Notes: a model not told the origin generated them from the sequence alone. 5,485 nt of DNA from an uncultured bacterium (GCA_900549045.1 URNE01000191.1:1-5485); one strand, 5' to 3'; positions 1-5,485 are shown, numbered from the stretch's first letter. Numbers and translations are program-made.

Positions 1-238
1 CTGCCCAAAAGAGCGTCTCCCCGGCGGCACAGCCCTCCAACCGCAGCAGGGACAGGAGCAGATGGATGGGCCGGATGACCCGGCTCCCGGCGCATTTGGC
101 CTCCCTGGCCGACAGACGCAGAATTCTTTTTGCTTTTCCGGTCCATCCCTGGGGCAGGGGCAGGTCCGTGGCCCCCAGGCCCAGTTCCAGGGCCGTCAGG
201 CTCCGCAAGAGTCCGTGGTCCCGGATGCGGATGCGACG
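1..238 (-). CDS. Clp N-terminal repeat domain protein, partial (off left edge; no visible start)
   Basis: A frame on the minus strand stays open from about 238 to the left edge (79 codons). It reads like the second half of a Clp N domain, the substrate/adaptor-binding domain found in ClpA/ClpC-type AAA+ unfoldases and in stand-alone ClpN proteins. Visible pieces are a GKAKRILRLSAREAK helix (about residues 34-48 of the fragment), then HLLLSLLRLEG (59-69) and AAGETL, matching the family pattern AKRxLxLSxREA...HLLLxLLRxxxxxAAxxL. No AAA+ module is inside the window, so ClpC, ClpA or a ClpN-like protein cannot be told apart. Leucine is mostly CTG (12 of 17) and CGG arginine occurs five times, unlike feoB, which prefers CTC and CGC. 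There is no ATG, GTG or well-placed TTG at its upstream end: the frame runs on into antisense feoA. The gene is therefore probably cut at a junction near 223-245. The family call is from motif memory and was not searched. Confidence 0.6.
223..236. repeat. Short tandem repeat (GGATGC x2) at the Clp/feoA boundary
   Basis: GGATGC occurs twice in a row, followed by GA. In the minus-strand Clp-like frame it encodes alternating Arg-Ile. It lies exactly where the Clp-like frame and the feoA frame meet head to head, so it may mark or have promoted the junction. It is too short to be significant alone. Confidence 0.4.
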
Positions 239-240
239 CC

Positions 241-513
241 TCCAAAACCCGCGAGTACAAAGTCCCCACCGGAAATGAAACCACTCTGGATGAACTTCCC
301 GTCGGTATGACCGCGACGATTGTGAAAGTTCTTCCGGACGCCCGCGGACGCAAAAAATTCGCGGACATCGGCCTCGTCCCGGGAACCGAACTCCTCATGG
401 AGGCTCACGCACCGTTCGGAGGTCTGCTCCGCGTCAAAGTCATGGAAACCAGCATGGCGCTTCACCGCGACGACGCTGCAAATTTCGTCATCAAAAAAGA
501 AGAGGCGAACTAA
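241..513 (+). CDS. feoA: FeoA, ferrous iron transport accessory protein (5' end uncertain)
   Basis: FeoA is a small cytosolic SH3-like protein that works with the FeoB iron permease. The conserved domain begins at about 280 (TTLDELPVGM) and continues through FADIGLVPGTEL, PFGGLLRVKV and SMALHRDDAANFVI. From there to the stop it is 77 residues, the usual size for FeoA. The start is a problem. The frame is open upstream to a TTG at 130, but that stretch is the antisense of a Clp-like coding region. No in-frame ATG or GTG occurs between 130 and 307, and the ATG at 307 would remove the first strand of the domain and lacks a clear ribosome binding site. The boundary given (241) is just the approximate first base of sequence that looks like feoA DNA. 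The true start was probably lost at the junction. The stop TAA (511-513) is one base before the feoB ATG, so the two are cotranscribed. Confidence 0.85.
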   Translation, partial: SKTREYKVPTGNETTLDELPVGMTATIVKVLPDARGRKKFADIGLVPGTELLMEAHAPFGGLLRVKVMETSMALHRDDAANFVIKKEEAN

Positions 514-514
514 G

Positions 515-2824
515 ATGAAAAAACATTTCAAAGTCGCTCTTGCAGGCAACCCGAACTGCGGCAAGACTTGCATCTTCAACGCGCTTACCGGCGCCCGCCA
601 GCACGTCGGCAACTATCCCGGCGTCACTGTCGAGAGCAAATCCGGTTCATTTGTACTGAACGACATGGAAATTGAACTCATCGACCTGCCCGGCGTATAC
701 TCCCTCTCGTCCTCCTCCCCCGAAGAAGACGTCGTCTTCCAGGAGCTCACCAAAACCGGAATCGACCTGATTCTGAACGTCGTGGATTCCTCCATTCCGC
801 GCCGCAGCCTCTATCTCACAACCCAGCTCGCCGAACTCCACATCCCCATGCTCCTCGCTTTCAATATGAGCGACGACGCAAAGAAAAAAGGTCTTAAGTT
901 TGACATCCCGAAGCTGGAAAAATATTTCGGCTCCCCGATCGTCCAGACCATCGGAAGCAGAACCGACGGCGTACGCCCCCTCCTCTCCAAACTCGCGGAG
1001 ACACTCTCCAAGCTTGAAGACCACGGCGTTCCCATGCTCACTTACGGCGAAGACATCGATGATGCCATCAAAGCCGTTGCAGACAAAATCGACGCCCTCA
1101 ACGTTGAAAAATACAAACACATCCCCGCACGCTTCTTCGCAATCAAGCTTCTTGAACACGATACCGCCGCAATGCGCATCCCCGAGTTCAAAGCTGTCCA
1201 CGAAGAAGTCGAAGTCCAGATCAAGCACCTCTGGGACAAACACGCAATCGAAGCCGACACCTTCATGGCCGACCGCCGCTACGCAATGCTCGCCGGAGCC
1301 TGCCGCGACGCCATCTCCATGACACAGGAAAAGCGCCGCGAAATCTCCGACAAGATCGACGCGGTCATGACCAACAAATTCCTCGGTCTCCCGCTCTTCC
1401 TCCTCATCATCTACGCAACCTTCTGGTTCACCTTCACCCTCGCCGATCCCTTCATGGGCTACATCGAAGACTTCTTCGCATGGCTCGGCGACACCGTCAA
1501 GGCGGTTTGGAGTGAAGACACCCTGCCCTACTTCCGCGACCTCGTCACGGACGGCATCATCGGCGGCGTGGGCGGCGTCATAGTCTTCCTCCCGAACATC
1601 CTCTTCCTCTTCTTCGCAATCGCGATTCTGGAAGATTCCGGCTACATGGCCCGCGCAGCGTTCGTCATGGACGGCATCATGCGCAAATTCGGGCTGCAGG
1701 GACGTTCCTTCGTTCCGCTGGTTCTCGGATTCGGATGCTCCGTTCCCGCAATCATGGCAACCCGCGTGATTGAATCCGAACGCGACCGCAAAGTCACCGT
1801 CATGGTTCTCCCCCTGATGAGCTGCGGCGCGCGTCTCCCGATCTACGCTCTCATCATCCCCGCCTTCTTCGCTCTGAAGTACCAGGCAACCATGATGTTC
1901 ATCATGTACCTGATCGGCGTCATCATCGCCCTCGTCGCGGCGCGCATCATGAAATCCACCCTCTTCAAGGGCGACGGCGAAGTTTACCTCATGGAACTCC
2001 CGCCGTACCGTCTCCCCACTCTCAAGAGCCTCCTGCTCCACATGTGGGACCGCGGCCGCATGTACCTCCAGAAGGCCGGAACGATCATCCTCGCCACCAG
2101 CATCATCCTCTACATCTGCAACACCCTGCCGCAGAAACCCGAGGACAAGTTCTCCAAAGATTACAACGGCATGATCGAAAAGGTTCAGACCGCCAAGGCG
2201 CTGACCGATGCCCAGATCAAGGTTCTGGAAGACACCAAGCTCTTCAACGATGAAGTGCTCGCTCAGGTCAGGAAAGACAAAGTCATTCCCGCTGACGCCA
2301 TCGAGGAACTCGGCGAAAAGGAACTCTCCGAAGCCCAGGCGCCGATCGTCAAGCTCTCCCAGGAACTCAACGATGAAGTCTCCAAACTCGAAAACGAGAA
2401 ACAGGCGGAAGCAATGGAGTACACGATCTCCGGACGCATCGGACACGCTCTCGAACCGCTCTTCCGTCCGATCGGATTCGACTGGAAGCTCACGACCGCT
2501 TCAATCGGCGCACTCGCCGCAAAAGAAGTGTTCGTCTCACAGCTCGGCATCCTCTACGCGGAAGGCGAAGCGGATGAGGAATCCGTTCCGCTGCGCGAAC
2601 AGCTGGCGTCGGTCTACACCCCGCTGCAGGGCTTCTGCATCATGCTGTTCTGCCTGCTCTCGATCCCCTGCCTCGCAACTCTGGCGATTATCCGCCGCGA
2701 GCTGAACTCCTGGAAGATGATGTTCGTGGAAGCCGGCGGGCTCTTCTGCCTCGCCTACGTCATGACGTTCATCGCCTACCACATCGGCACAATCCTCAAC
2801 ATCGGCACGAAGATGCTCCACTGA
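515..2824 (+). CDS. feoB: FeoB, ferrous iron transporter
   Basis: FeoB is an inner-membrane Fe(II) transporter with a cytosolic GTPase domain; at 769 residues it is full length (E. coli FeoB is 773). G motifs are clear: G1 GNPNCGKT (11-18, Cys where Ser is common; Asn14 corresponds to the Asn that coordinates K+ in Streptococcus thermophilus FeoB), G2 Thr38 within NYPGVTVE, G3 DLPG (57-60), G4 NMSD (117-120), and a weak G5 near 147-153. A helical GDI-like region follows to about 275. The membrane part starts near 293. It contains the two inverted Gate motifs with their cysteines: LGFGCSVPA (Cys408) and MSCGARLP (Cys437). A charged insert of about 95 residues (540-635) separates the helix ending ILYICNTL from the conserved GRIGHALEPLF block. 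The C-terminus (TPLQGFCIMLF, then SWKMMF) is complete. AGAGG at 501-505, nine bases upstream, supports the ATG start. No feoC is present. The upstream control region, where a Fur site might lie, is not visible. Confidence 0.97.
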   Translation: MKKHFKVALAGNPNCGKTCIFNALTGARQHVGNYPGVTVESKSGSFVLNDMEIELIDLPGVYSLSSSSPEEDVVFQELTKTGIDLILNVVDSSIPRRSLYLTTQLAELHIPMLLAFNMSDDAKKKGLKFDIPKLEKYFGSPIVQTIGSRTDGVRPLLSKLAETLSKLEDHGVPMLTYGEDIDDAIKAVADKIDALNVEKYKHIPARFFAIKLLEHDTAAMRIPEFKAVHEEVEVQIKHLWDKHAIEADTFMADRRYAMLAGACRDAISMTQEKRREISDKIDAVMTNKFLGLPLFLLIIYATFWFTFTLADPFMGYIEDFFAWLGDTVKAVWSEDTLPYFRDLVTDGIIGGVGGVIVFLPNILFLFFAIAILEDSGYMARAAFVMDGIMRKFGLQGRSFVPLVLGFGCSVPAIMATRVIESERDRKVTVMVLPLMSCGARLPIYALIIPAFFALKYQATMMFIMYLIGVIIALVAARIMKSTLFKGDGEVYLMELPPYRLPTLKSLLLHMWDRGRMYLQKAGTIILATSIILYICNTLPQKPEDKFSKDYNGMIEKVQTAKALTDAQIKVLEDTKLFNDEVLAQVRKDKVIPADAIEELGEKELSEAQAPIVKLSQELNDEVSKLENEKQAEAMEYTISGRIGHALEPLFRPIGFDWKLTTASIGALAAKEVFVSQLGILYAEGEADEESVPLREQLASVYTPLQGFCIMLFCLLSIPCLATLAIIRRELNSWKMMFVEAGGLFCLAYVMTFIAYHIGTILNIGTKMLH

Positions 2825-2846
2825 GCATCGCATCCCGCATGAATCC

Positions 2847-2881
2847 AAGCCTGCTCCGGTCTCCCCGGGACAGGCTTTTTT
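2847..2881 (+). terminator. Intrinsic terminator after feoB
   Basis: AAGCCTG (2847-2853) pairs with CAGGCTT (2871-2877). A partly paired GC-rich interior (TCCGG with CCGGGA, one bulge) lies between them, and a run of six T residues (2876-2881) follows. It lies 22 bases beyond the feoB stop. It ends the feo transcript and separates it from the reductase genes. Confidence 0.88.
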
Positions 2882-2892
2882 CATTTCCGGCC

Positions 2893-2921
2893 TTGAAATT
2901 TTTCATCCGCCGGACTATATT
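2893..2921 (+). promoter_or_regulatory. Sigma-70-type promoter for the reductase pair
   Basis: TTGAAA (2893-2898) and TATATT (2916-2921) are separated by exactly 17 bases, close to the housekeeping consensus (5/6 matches each). It lies just after the feo terminator and 25 bases before the start codon at 2947. This gives a short leader of roughly 20 bases. Confidence 0.72.
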
Positions 2922-2933
2922 CCCTGAAAAATC

Positions 2934-2941
2934 AAAGGAGG
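2934..2941 (+). promoter_or_regulatory. Strong ribosome binding site that fixes the nitroreductase start
   Basis: AAAGGAGG ends five bases before the ATG at 2947. It rules out the longer in-frame start at 2839, which would put the terminator and promoter inside the coding sequence and spoil the signal peptide. Confidence 0.9.
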
Positions 2942-2946
2942 TTCTC

Positions 2947-3540
2947 ATGAACGTTAAACTCGCTCTGGCTCTCACCGCCGCTCTCGCCGCATCGCCGCTC
3001 CTTCCCGCCGCCGACATCGCCCTTCCAGCACCCGACCGCAAAGGCGGCATGCCGCTCATGCAGACGCTCAATCAACGTAAATCCGCCCGTGCCTACGCAG
3101 AAAAACAACTCCCATCCCAGACCGTCTCCGACCTGCTGTGGGCAGCCAGCGGCGTCAACCGCCCCGACGGACGCATGACTGCCCCCACCGCGCGCAACAT
3201 ACAGGAGATCACACTCTACGCCATTCTCCCCTCCGGCGCCTACCGCTACGATGCGAAAGCGAACAGGCTTGCACAGGTTTCAAGCGAAAATCTGACCCAG
3301 TCCGTCACCGGGAAAGCCCCGCTGACCGTCGTCTACGTTGCCGACACGAAAAAACAACCGAACCTCAAGATGAGCGCGGTTGACTGCGGATTCATCGGAC
3401 AGAACATCTACCTTTACTGCGCCTCCGCCGGACTCTCCACCGTAATCCGCGGAAGCTTCGACAAGGGCTTCATTTCCAAACTGAACCTCCCGGAAGGATC
3501 GGAAGTCTTCTTCATCCAGTCGGTCGGATTCCCGAAATGA
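2947..3540 (+). CDS. Secreted SagB/ThcOx-like nitroreductase-family flavoprotein
   Basis: A 197-residue protein of the FMN-dependent nitroreductase superfamily, closest in pattern to the SagB-type dehydrogenase branch. Residues 1 to about 22 form a Sec-type signal peptide (Lys4, then an Ala/Leu core, likely cleavage near Ala21-Ala22), so it should act outside the cytoplasm. There is no twin arginine and no lipobox cysteine. The mature part starts with LPAPDRKGG and then shows RKSARAY (44-50), the Arg/Ser motif that contacts FMN phosphate in this fold. It continues with LLWAASGVNR (63-72), TAPTARNIQE (78-87), GAYRYD (97-102), DCGFIGQNIYLYCASAGL (146-163) and a C-terminal SVGFPK. Small secreted members of this type are a recurring family of unknown substrate in anaerobes. 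SagB proper oxidises azolines in peptide toxins, but no precursor peptide or cyclodehydratase is present here, so that role is not supported. The stop overlaps the next gene's start (ATGA). Confidence 0.85.
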   Translation: MNVKLALALTAALAASPLLPAADIALPAPDRKGGMPLMQTLNQRKSARAYAEKQLPSQTVSDLLWAASGVNRPDGRMTAPTARNIQEITLYAILPSGAYRYDAKANRLAQVSSENLTQSVTGKAPLTVVYVADTKKQPNLKMSAVDCGFIGQNIYLYCASAGLSTVIRGSFDKGFISKLNLPEGSEVFFIQSVGFPK

Positions 3541-4403
3541 ACGCGGAAAAGAAACTCGATTGCGGGTTTTCCATGCCCGTTCTCGGTCTCGGAACCTGGC
3601 AGATGGGCGGACGCGAAACGCGGGATCCGTCGGATGACGGCAAGTCCTCCGCGGAAGCGCTCGCCGCCGGACTTGAAATGGGATACCGCCATATCGACAC
3701 CGCCGAGATGTACGCCGCCGGCTTCTCCGAAGAAATCGTCGGCAACGCAATCTCCGGCTTCGACCGTTCCGCCCTCTTCCTGACCTCCAAAGTCTGGAAG
3801 ACGCATCTGCATTACGACGACGTCCTCCGCGCCGCGGAAGGTTCGCTGAAACGGCTGAAAACCGATTATCTTGACCTCTATCTCATCCACCAGGTTGACG
3901 ACTCCGTGCCGATCCGCGAAACCATGCGTGCGCTGAACCGTCTGCTTGATGAAAAGCTGATCCGCAACATCGGCGTGAGCAACTTTGCGATTGAGCGTTT
4001 TGAACATGCGCAAGGCTGGGCGGACTCCAAAGTCGTTGCCAACCAGGTGCATTACAACCTCAAAATCCGCGAAGCGGAAAAATCCGGACTGCTGAAATAT
4101 TGTCGGGAGAACGACGTCATGCTGATCGCCTGGCGTCCGCTTCAGAAGGGAATGCTTCTGGAGAAAGTTCCGGACTGCGTCCGTGAAGTCGCGGATCAGA
4201 CGGGACTTTCCGCCGCACAGATTGCCCTGAGCTGGCTGACAAGTCAGGCGAATGTCGTCACCATTTCCATGACGCGCAATCCCGCGCACATGAAAGAGAA
4301 TCTGGAAGCAGCGGAAGTCACGCTTCCGTCTGAGACGGTGGAGTTTCTGCGCCGGGAGTTTCCGGATCAGGAAGAGATTTCGCCGACCGTTCCGCTGACG
4401 TGA
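3537..4403 (+). CDS. Aldo/keto reductase, NADPH-dependent type
   Basis: A 288-residue cytosolic (beta/alpha)8 oxidoreductase that should reduce aldehydes or ketones with NAD(P)H. The substrate cannot be read from the sequence. The catalytic tetrad is complete: Asp54 and Tyr59 in HIDTAEMY, Lys85 in LTSKVW, and His118 in LYLIHQ. Family signatures follow: LGLGTWQMGG (16-25), NIGVSNF (144-150), NQVHYN (169-174), AWRPL (198-202) and the cofactor-phosphate loop TRNPAHMKEN (246-255). Length is normal for the family and no signal peptide is present. The ATG overlaps the TGA of the nitroreductase gene in ATGA, with only a weak ribosome binding site, so translation is probably coupled. Its 3' end overlaps the converging AraC-type gene by 86 bases. 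It resembles the YeaE / 2,5-diketogluconate-reductase-like group, though that subgroup assignment is tentative. Confidence 0.93.
   Translation: MNAEKKLDCGFSMPVLGLGTWQMGGRETRDPSDDGKSSAEALAAGLEMGYRHIDTAEMYAAGFSEEIVGNAISGFDRSALFLTSKVWKTHLHYDDVLRAAEGSLKRLKTDYLDLYLIHQVDDSVPIRETMRALNRLLDEKLIRNIGVSNFAIERFEHAQGWADSKVVANQVHYNLKIREAEKSGLLKYCRENDVMLIAWRPLQKGMLLEKVPDCVREVADQTGLSAAQIALSWLTSQANVVTISMTRNPAHMKENLEAAEVTLPSETVEFLRREFPDQEEISPTVPLT
4318..4403. other. Convergent 3' overlap of the aldo/keto reductase and araC-type genes
   Basis: The two genes share 86 bases on opposite strands. In the reductase this is ordinary C-terminal sequence; in the regulator it codes for a low-complexity tail beyond the last helix. 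No hairpin plus T-run terminator was seen between or around the two stops, so the transcripts probably overlap further. Confidence 0.9.
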
Positions 4404-5289
4404 CAACATCCCGCTGATCCGCAAGGTGCTTCTGGAAACTGCGGTATCCGCTGGGCGTATAACCCATCAGACTGCGGAACGCCTTTGACAGATGATTCTG
4501 ATTGCAGAAACCGAGCTTGTAGGCAATCTCCTTGATCTGCATCCCCGGAATCTGAAGATAGTAGACCGCCCGTTCGATTTTACGGGAAAGACGGTAATGC
4601 ATCGGCGTCATGCCGGTCTTTTTCTTCACCATGCGGATCAGAGTCATCTTGTTGAGTCCGGTATACTTTTCCAGCTCTTCCATCGTCACTTTCCGCTCAA
4701 AATCCTGTTCAAGGAATTCGAGAATCCGCGGAAGGAGAGTCGACTTCTCCATTTTCCGGTTTTCCTGAAACGCCAGCCGCACCAGAAGTTCATAGCTCTT
4801 TCCGGATATCGAAACAAACTCCGACGGGTTTTCCGTATCCGCCAGATTCCCGATTGCCTTCATCGACGTCAGAAACTCCGCGAAATTTTCCATCTCGTAA
4901 AGCGCCGTCCGGTTCAAATGCAGCGACGACAGAATGGAAGAGAGGTGGCATCCCTTGATTTCCAGTACATAGGCATGAACCAGCCCCTCAGACTTCCGGT
5001 AGTACGCCTGAAACTCCGGAACCACCAGCAGTTTCCCCGGAACCACCGTATACTTCTTTCCGCCAATCCGGTATGTGACACTGCCGTCTTCAACCGCAAT
5101 GAGCATCAGGAAACTTCTGCCCGGTGAATCATACCACGCATCACCCGTCCGTATCTGATCTTCAAAGCAGAACGGATAAAGCGGAAGATCCATATTGAGA
5201 TGCAGCTGGATCAGCCGGCGGACGTGAAAAAGCTCTTTTTCCCGGTAATCCGCGGAAGATTCCGCATGAAAACCCCGTTTTTCCCTCAT
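4318..5289 (-). CDS. AraC-family transcriptional regulator
   Basis: A 323-residue one-component regulator. Residues about 35-125 look like the cupin-type ligand-binding domain (strands around GGKKYTVVPGKLLVVPE), and a helical linker follows. The C-terminal DNA-binding domain has two helix-turn-helix units: about 202-226 (TMEELEKYTGLNKMTLIRMV) and 251-285, with IKEIAYKLGFCNQNHLSKAF leading into the family's GYTPSGYR ending. The effector is unknown; cupin-type members often sense sugars. AAAGGGG lies six bases before the ATG and supports this start. The normal domain end is near residue 286. A further tail of about 37 residues, rich in Pro, Ser, Thr and Glu, is encoded largely by the antisense of the aldo/keto reductase gene and looks like an accidental extension. 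It converges on the reductase pair, so control of those genes is possible but not shown; a target beyond the right edge is equally likely. Confidence 0.93.
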   Translation of the reverse strand: MREKRGFHAESSADYREKELFHVRRLIQLHLNMDLPLYPFCFEDQIRTGDAWYDSPGRSFLMLIAVEDGSVTYRIGGKKYTVVPGKLLVVPEFQAYYRKSEGLVHAYVLEIKGCHLSSILSSLHLNRTALYEMENFAEFLTSMKAIGNLADTENPSEFVSISGKSYELLVRLAFQENRKMEKSTLLPRILEFLEQDFERKVTMEELEKYTGLNKMTLIRMVKKKTGMTPMHYRLSRKIERAVYYLQIPGMQIKEIAYKLGFCNQNHLSKAFRSLMGYTPSGYRSFQKHLADQRDVVTSAERSAKSLPDPETPGAETPPSQTEA

Positions 5290-5348
5290 GACGCCCCTTT
5301 CCGCCTCCGCCGCTCAGTCTCTCTGCACATCCGGAAGCCGTTTTCCAT

Positions 5349-5377
5349 ACAATATCCCGATTTGCCGGATATGCAAA
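5349..5377 (-). promoter_or_regulatory. Candidate promoter for the AraC-type gene
   Basis: On the minus strand, TTTGCA (plus-strand 5372-5377) and TATTGT (plus-strand 5349-5354) are 17 bases apart, each matching 4 of 6 consensus bases. It would give a leader of roughly 50 bases. It is only moderate in strength, as expected for a regulator gene, and the -35 box lies inside the repeat element at 5360-5384. Confidence 0.4.
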
Positions 5378-5384
5378 TTTGCCG
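5360..5384. promoter_or_regulatory. Possible operator: direct repeats and palindrome upstream of the AraC-type gene
   Basis: ATTTGCCG occurs twice (5360-5367 and 5377-5384) with a 17-base period. Between and overlapping them, GCAAATTTGC (5373-5382) is a perfect 10-bp palindrome. The element covers the candidate -35 box, where a repressor or autoregulator would bind. AraC-family proteins usually bind directly repeated half-sites, commonly near 21 bases apart, so the 17-base spacing is not ideal. Confidence 0.35.
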
Positions 5385-5422
5385 ATGAAAAAACACTTTC
5401 ACCGACAAAAACGTTCTACGCT

Positions 5423-5438
5423 CAAAATGTTTATTTTG
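5423..5438. repeat. AT-rich inverted repeat in the upstream region of the AraC-type gene
   Basis: CAAAAT (5423-5428) and ATTTTG (5433-5438) form perfect 6-bp arms around a 4-base spacer. It may be a regulator site or merely part of the AT-rich promoter region. No T-run makes it a terminator in either direction. Confidence 0.3.
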
Positions 5439-5460
5439 TAATACATCTTGTCGTTTTCAT
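5431..5460 (-). CDS. Possible tiny ORF (9 codons) with a good ribosome binding site
   Basis: On the minus strand, AGGAG is followed after eight bases by ATG and a nine-codon frame, MKTTRCITK, ending in TAA. The spacing and sequence of the ribosome binding site are convincing, yet the peptide is too short to assess and nothing shows that it is expressed. It lies upstream of the candidate promoter of the AraC-type gene, so it would be a separate product, a leader peptide, or the scar of a lost gene start. I do not recognise it. Confidence 0.2.
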   Translation of the reverse strand: MKTTRCITK

Positions 5461-5485
5461 ACACACATCTCCTGCGAAAAGCTAT

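Noticed and set aside
130..240. TTG at 130 as the feoA start
   Set aside because: The added 37 or so residues are Pro/Gly-rich, unlike any FeoA N-terminus, and are antisense to the Clp-like frame. No good ribosome binding site precedes it.
62..310. Plus-strand frames with ATG starts at 62 and 66
   Set aside because: Pro/Gly/Arg-rich translations without family features. The minus strand of the same DNA reads as a Clp repeat, and they overlap the feoA domain in the wrong frame.
647..2446. A 599-codon open frame on the minus strand inside feoB
   Set aside because: It is the exact antisense of a well-conserved feoB and gives an Asp/Glu/Gly/Val-rich translation with no recognisable domain. It arises from the C-ending codon bias of feoB.
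2839..2946. A longer start for the nitroreductase gene at 2839
   Set aside because: The extension would translate through the feo terminator and the promoter. The ATG at 2947 has a near-perfect ribosome binding site and opens a signal peptide.
2947..4403. A SagB-type peptide-toxin (azoline) biosynthesis cluster
   Set aside because: Only the dehydrogenase-like fold is present; no YcaO cyclodehydratase, precursor peptide or exporter is in the window, and this protein carries a signal peptide.
3414..4424. A 336-codon minus-strand frame over the nitroreductase 3' end and the aldo/keto reductase
   Set aside because: It is antisense to a gene with a complete catalytic tetrad; the translation has no family features.
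4492..5127. A 211-codon plus-strand frame opposite the AraC-type gene
   Set aside because: It is the shadow of a clear AraC-family gene; His/Arg-rich translation with no domain and no ribosome binding site.

Overview
The window looks like a chromosomal segment of a moderately GC-rich, anaerobic, Gram-negative-type bacterium. The evidence is a ferrous iron transporter, a predicted secreted flavoprotein of the SagB-like nitroreductase family, strong AGGAGG-type ribosome binding sites, and a textbook -35/-10 promoter. The last two features argue against Bacteroidota. The style of the proteins recalls PVC-group gut bacteria such as Lentisphaerota/Victivallis, but that is an impression and was not tested by any search.

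Left edge (about 1-240): GC-rich DNA (163 of 240 bases, 68%, counted by hand). On the minus strand it reads as part of a Clp N-terminal repeat domain protein that runs off the left end. It meets the feoA reading frame head to head, with no intergenic DNA and no credible start codon on either side. This suggests a rearrangement or an assembly chimera near 223-245.

Iron uptake (about 241-2881): feoA (5' end missing or unrecognisable) is followed after one base by a full-length feoB of 769 residues with intact G motifs and both membrane Cys motifs. A good intrinsic terminator follows at 2847-2881.

Reductase pair (2893-4403): a separate promoter (TTGAAA-17-TATATT) and a strong ribosome binding site drive a 197-residue SagB-like nitroreductase with a Sec-type signal peptide. 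It is joined by an ATGA overlap to a cytosolic aldo/keto reductase with a complete D-Y-K-H tetrad. The two are almost certainly cotranscribed and probably translationally coupled.

Regulator (complement 4318-5289): an AraC-family transcription factor converges on the aldo/keto reductase, and their 3' ends overlap by 86 bases. Its upstream region (5290-5485) is AT-rich, with a candidate promoter overlapped by direct repeats and a 10-bp palindrome. This could be an autoregulatory operator or control a gene beyond the right edge.

I see no RNA genes, insertion sequences, CRISPR arrays or origins. The families are known. The points worth a second look are the left junction, the FeoB insert, the secreted flavoprotein paired with a cytosolic reductase, and the antisense-coded tail of the AraC protein.
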